Shown one piece after another: positions 5,610 through 5,617 of a DNA stretch of 5,617 nucleotides. The stretch covers positions 1 to 5,617 of the forward strand of contig JAFSBS010000042.1 of NCBI GenBank assembly GCA_017437165.1, read 5' to 3'. The first letter of the stretch is position 1. Every line of letters starts with the position of its first letter. The DNA is from Clostridia bacterium. Lineage in GTDB: Bacteria; Bacillota; Clostridia; Oscillospirales; Acutalibacteraceae. The position numbers were made by a program, and so were the translations under genes. Under the pieces are notes generated by a model that ran no database searches, was not told the origin of the DNA, and worked only from the letters and a program-made list of their open reading frames with translations.

Positions 5610-5617
5610 ACTTATTA

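Larger units (their letters stand above)
5344..5617. other. oriC-proximal intergenic region with rpmH leader
   Basis: This non-coding AT-rich stretch carries two divergent promoters and an untranslated rpmH leader of about 130 nt (about 5344-5472). Within the leader the sequence ACAGG occurs three times on the minus strand (between 5411 and 5445), partly as an imperfect inverted repeat of GTTTAC/GTAAAAC. A 9-bp near-tandem repeat based on AAGTAGTG lies at 5381-5398. No clear DnaA box (TTATNCACA) is visible on either strand. The gene order suggests dnaA and the origin lie just beyond the right edge. Confidence 0.6.

Noticed and set aside
5344..5617. DnaA boxes or the replication origin itself
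   Set aside because: I looked for TTATNCACA-like 9-mers on both strands and found none convincing. Synteny only says the origin is near.

Overview
The window looks like the origin-proximal end of a low-GC Firmicute chromosome, most likely a Clostridia member of the Ruminococcus/Oscillospiraceae kind. This assignment is inference. It rests on AT-rich sequence, strong AGGAG-type ribosome binding sites, a T-box leader, a Gram-positive-style YidC/KhpB pair, and the classic rpmH-rnpA-yidD-yidC-khpB(jag) order that flanks oriC opposite dnaA.

Layout, right to left on the minus strand. At the right edge (about 5344-5617) is a non-coding region with two divergent promoters. A consensus-perfect minus-strand promoter (5479-5507) drives the ribosomal operon. 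A near-consensus plus-strand promoter (5581-5609) points out of the window, where dnaA would be expected. Then come rpmH (5209-5343, L34), rnpA (4820-5179, RNase P protein, GTG start), yidD (4569-4823, overlapping rnpA by 4 nt), yidC (3581-4552, membrane insertase) and khpB/jag (2627-3571, RNA-binding KH/R3H protein). All are tightly packed with overlapping or near-overlapping translation signals and no internal terminators.

Only 8 nt separate the khpB stop from the -35 box of a second strong minus-strand promoter (2591-2619). This promoter begins a complete T-box riboswitch (about 2331-2586) with an ACC (Thr) specifier, a UGGAACC T-box bulge and a strong competing terminator. It controls thrS (364-2301, threonyl-tRNA synthetase, 645 aa). 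The usual followers of jag (mnmE-mnmG-rsmG) are absent.

A bidirectional-looking terminator (231-290) closes thrS. It sits inside a segment bracketed by two pairs of 10-bp inverted repeats (170-362), which looks like a small intergenic repeat element. At the left edge is the 31-residue C-terminus of an unidentified plus-strand gene (1-96), followed by its own strong intrinsic terminator (111-143), so it converges on thrS.

Functionally the window is a translation and envelope-biogenesis block: a ribosomal protein, a tRNA-processing protein, two membrane-insertion factors, an RNA-binding protein and an aminoacyl-tRNA synthetase. The least ordinary points are the thrS T-box unit directly abutting the khpB gene, the intergenic inverted-repeat element, and the RG-rich tail of KhpB.
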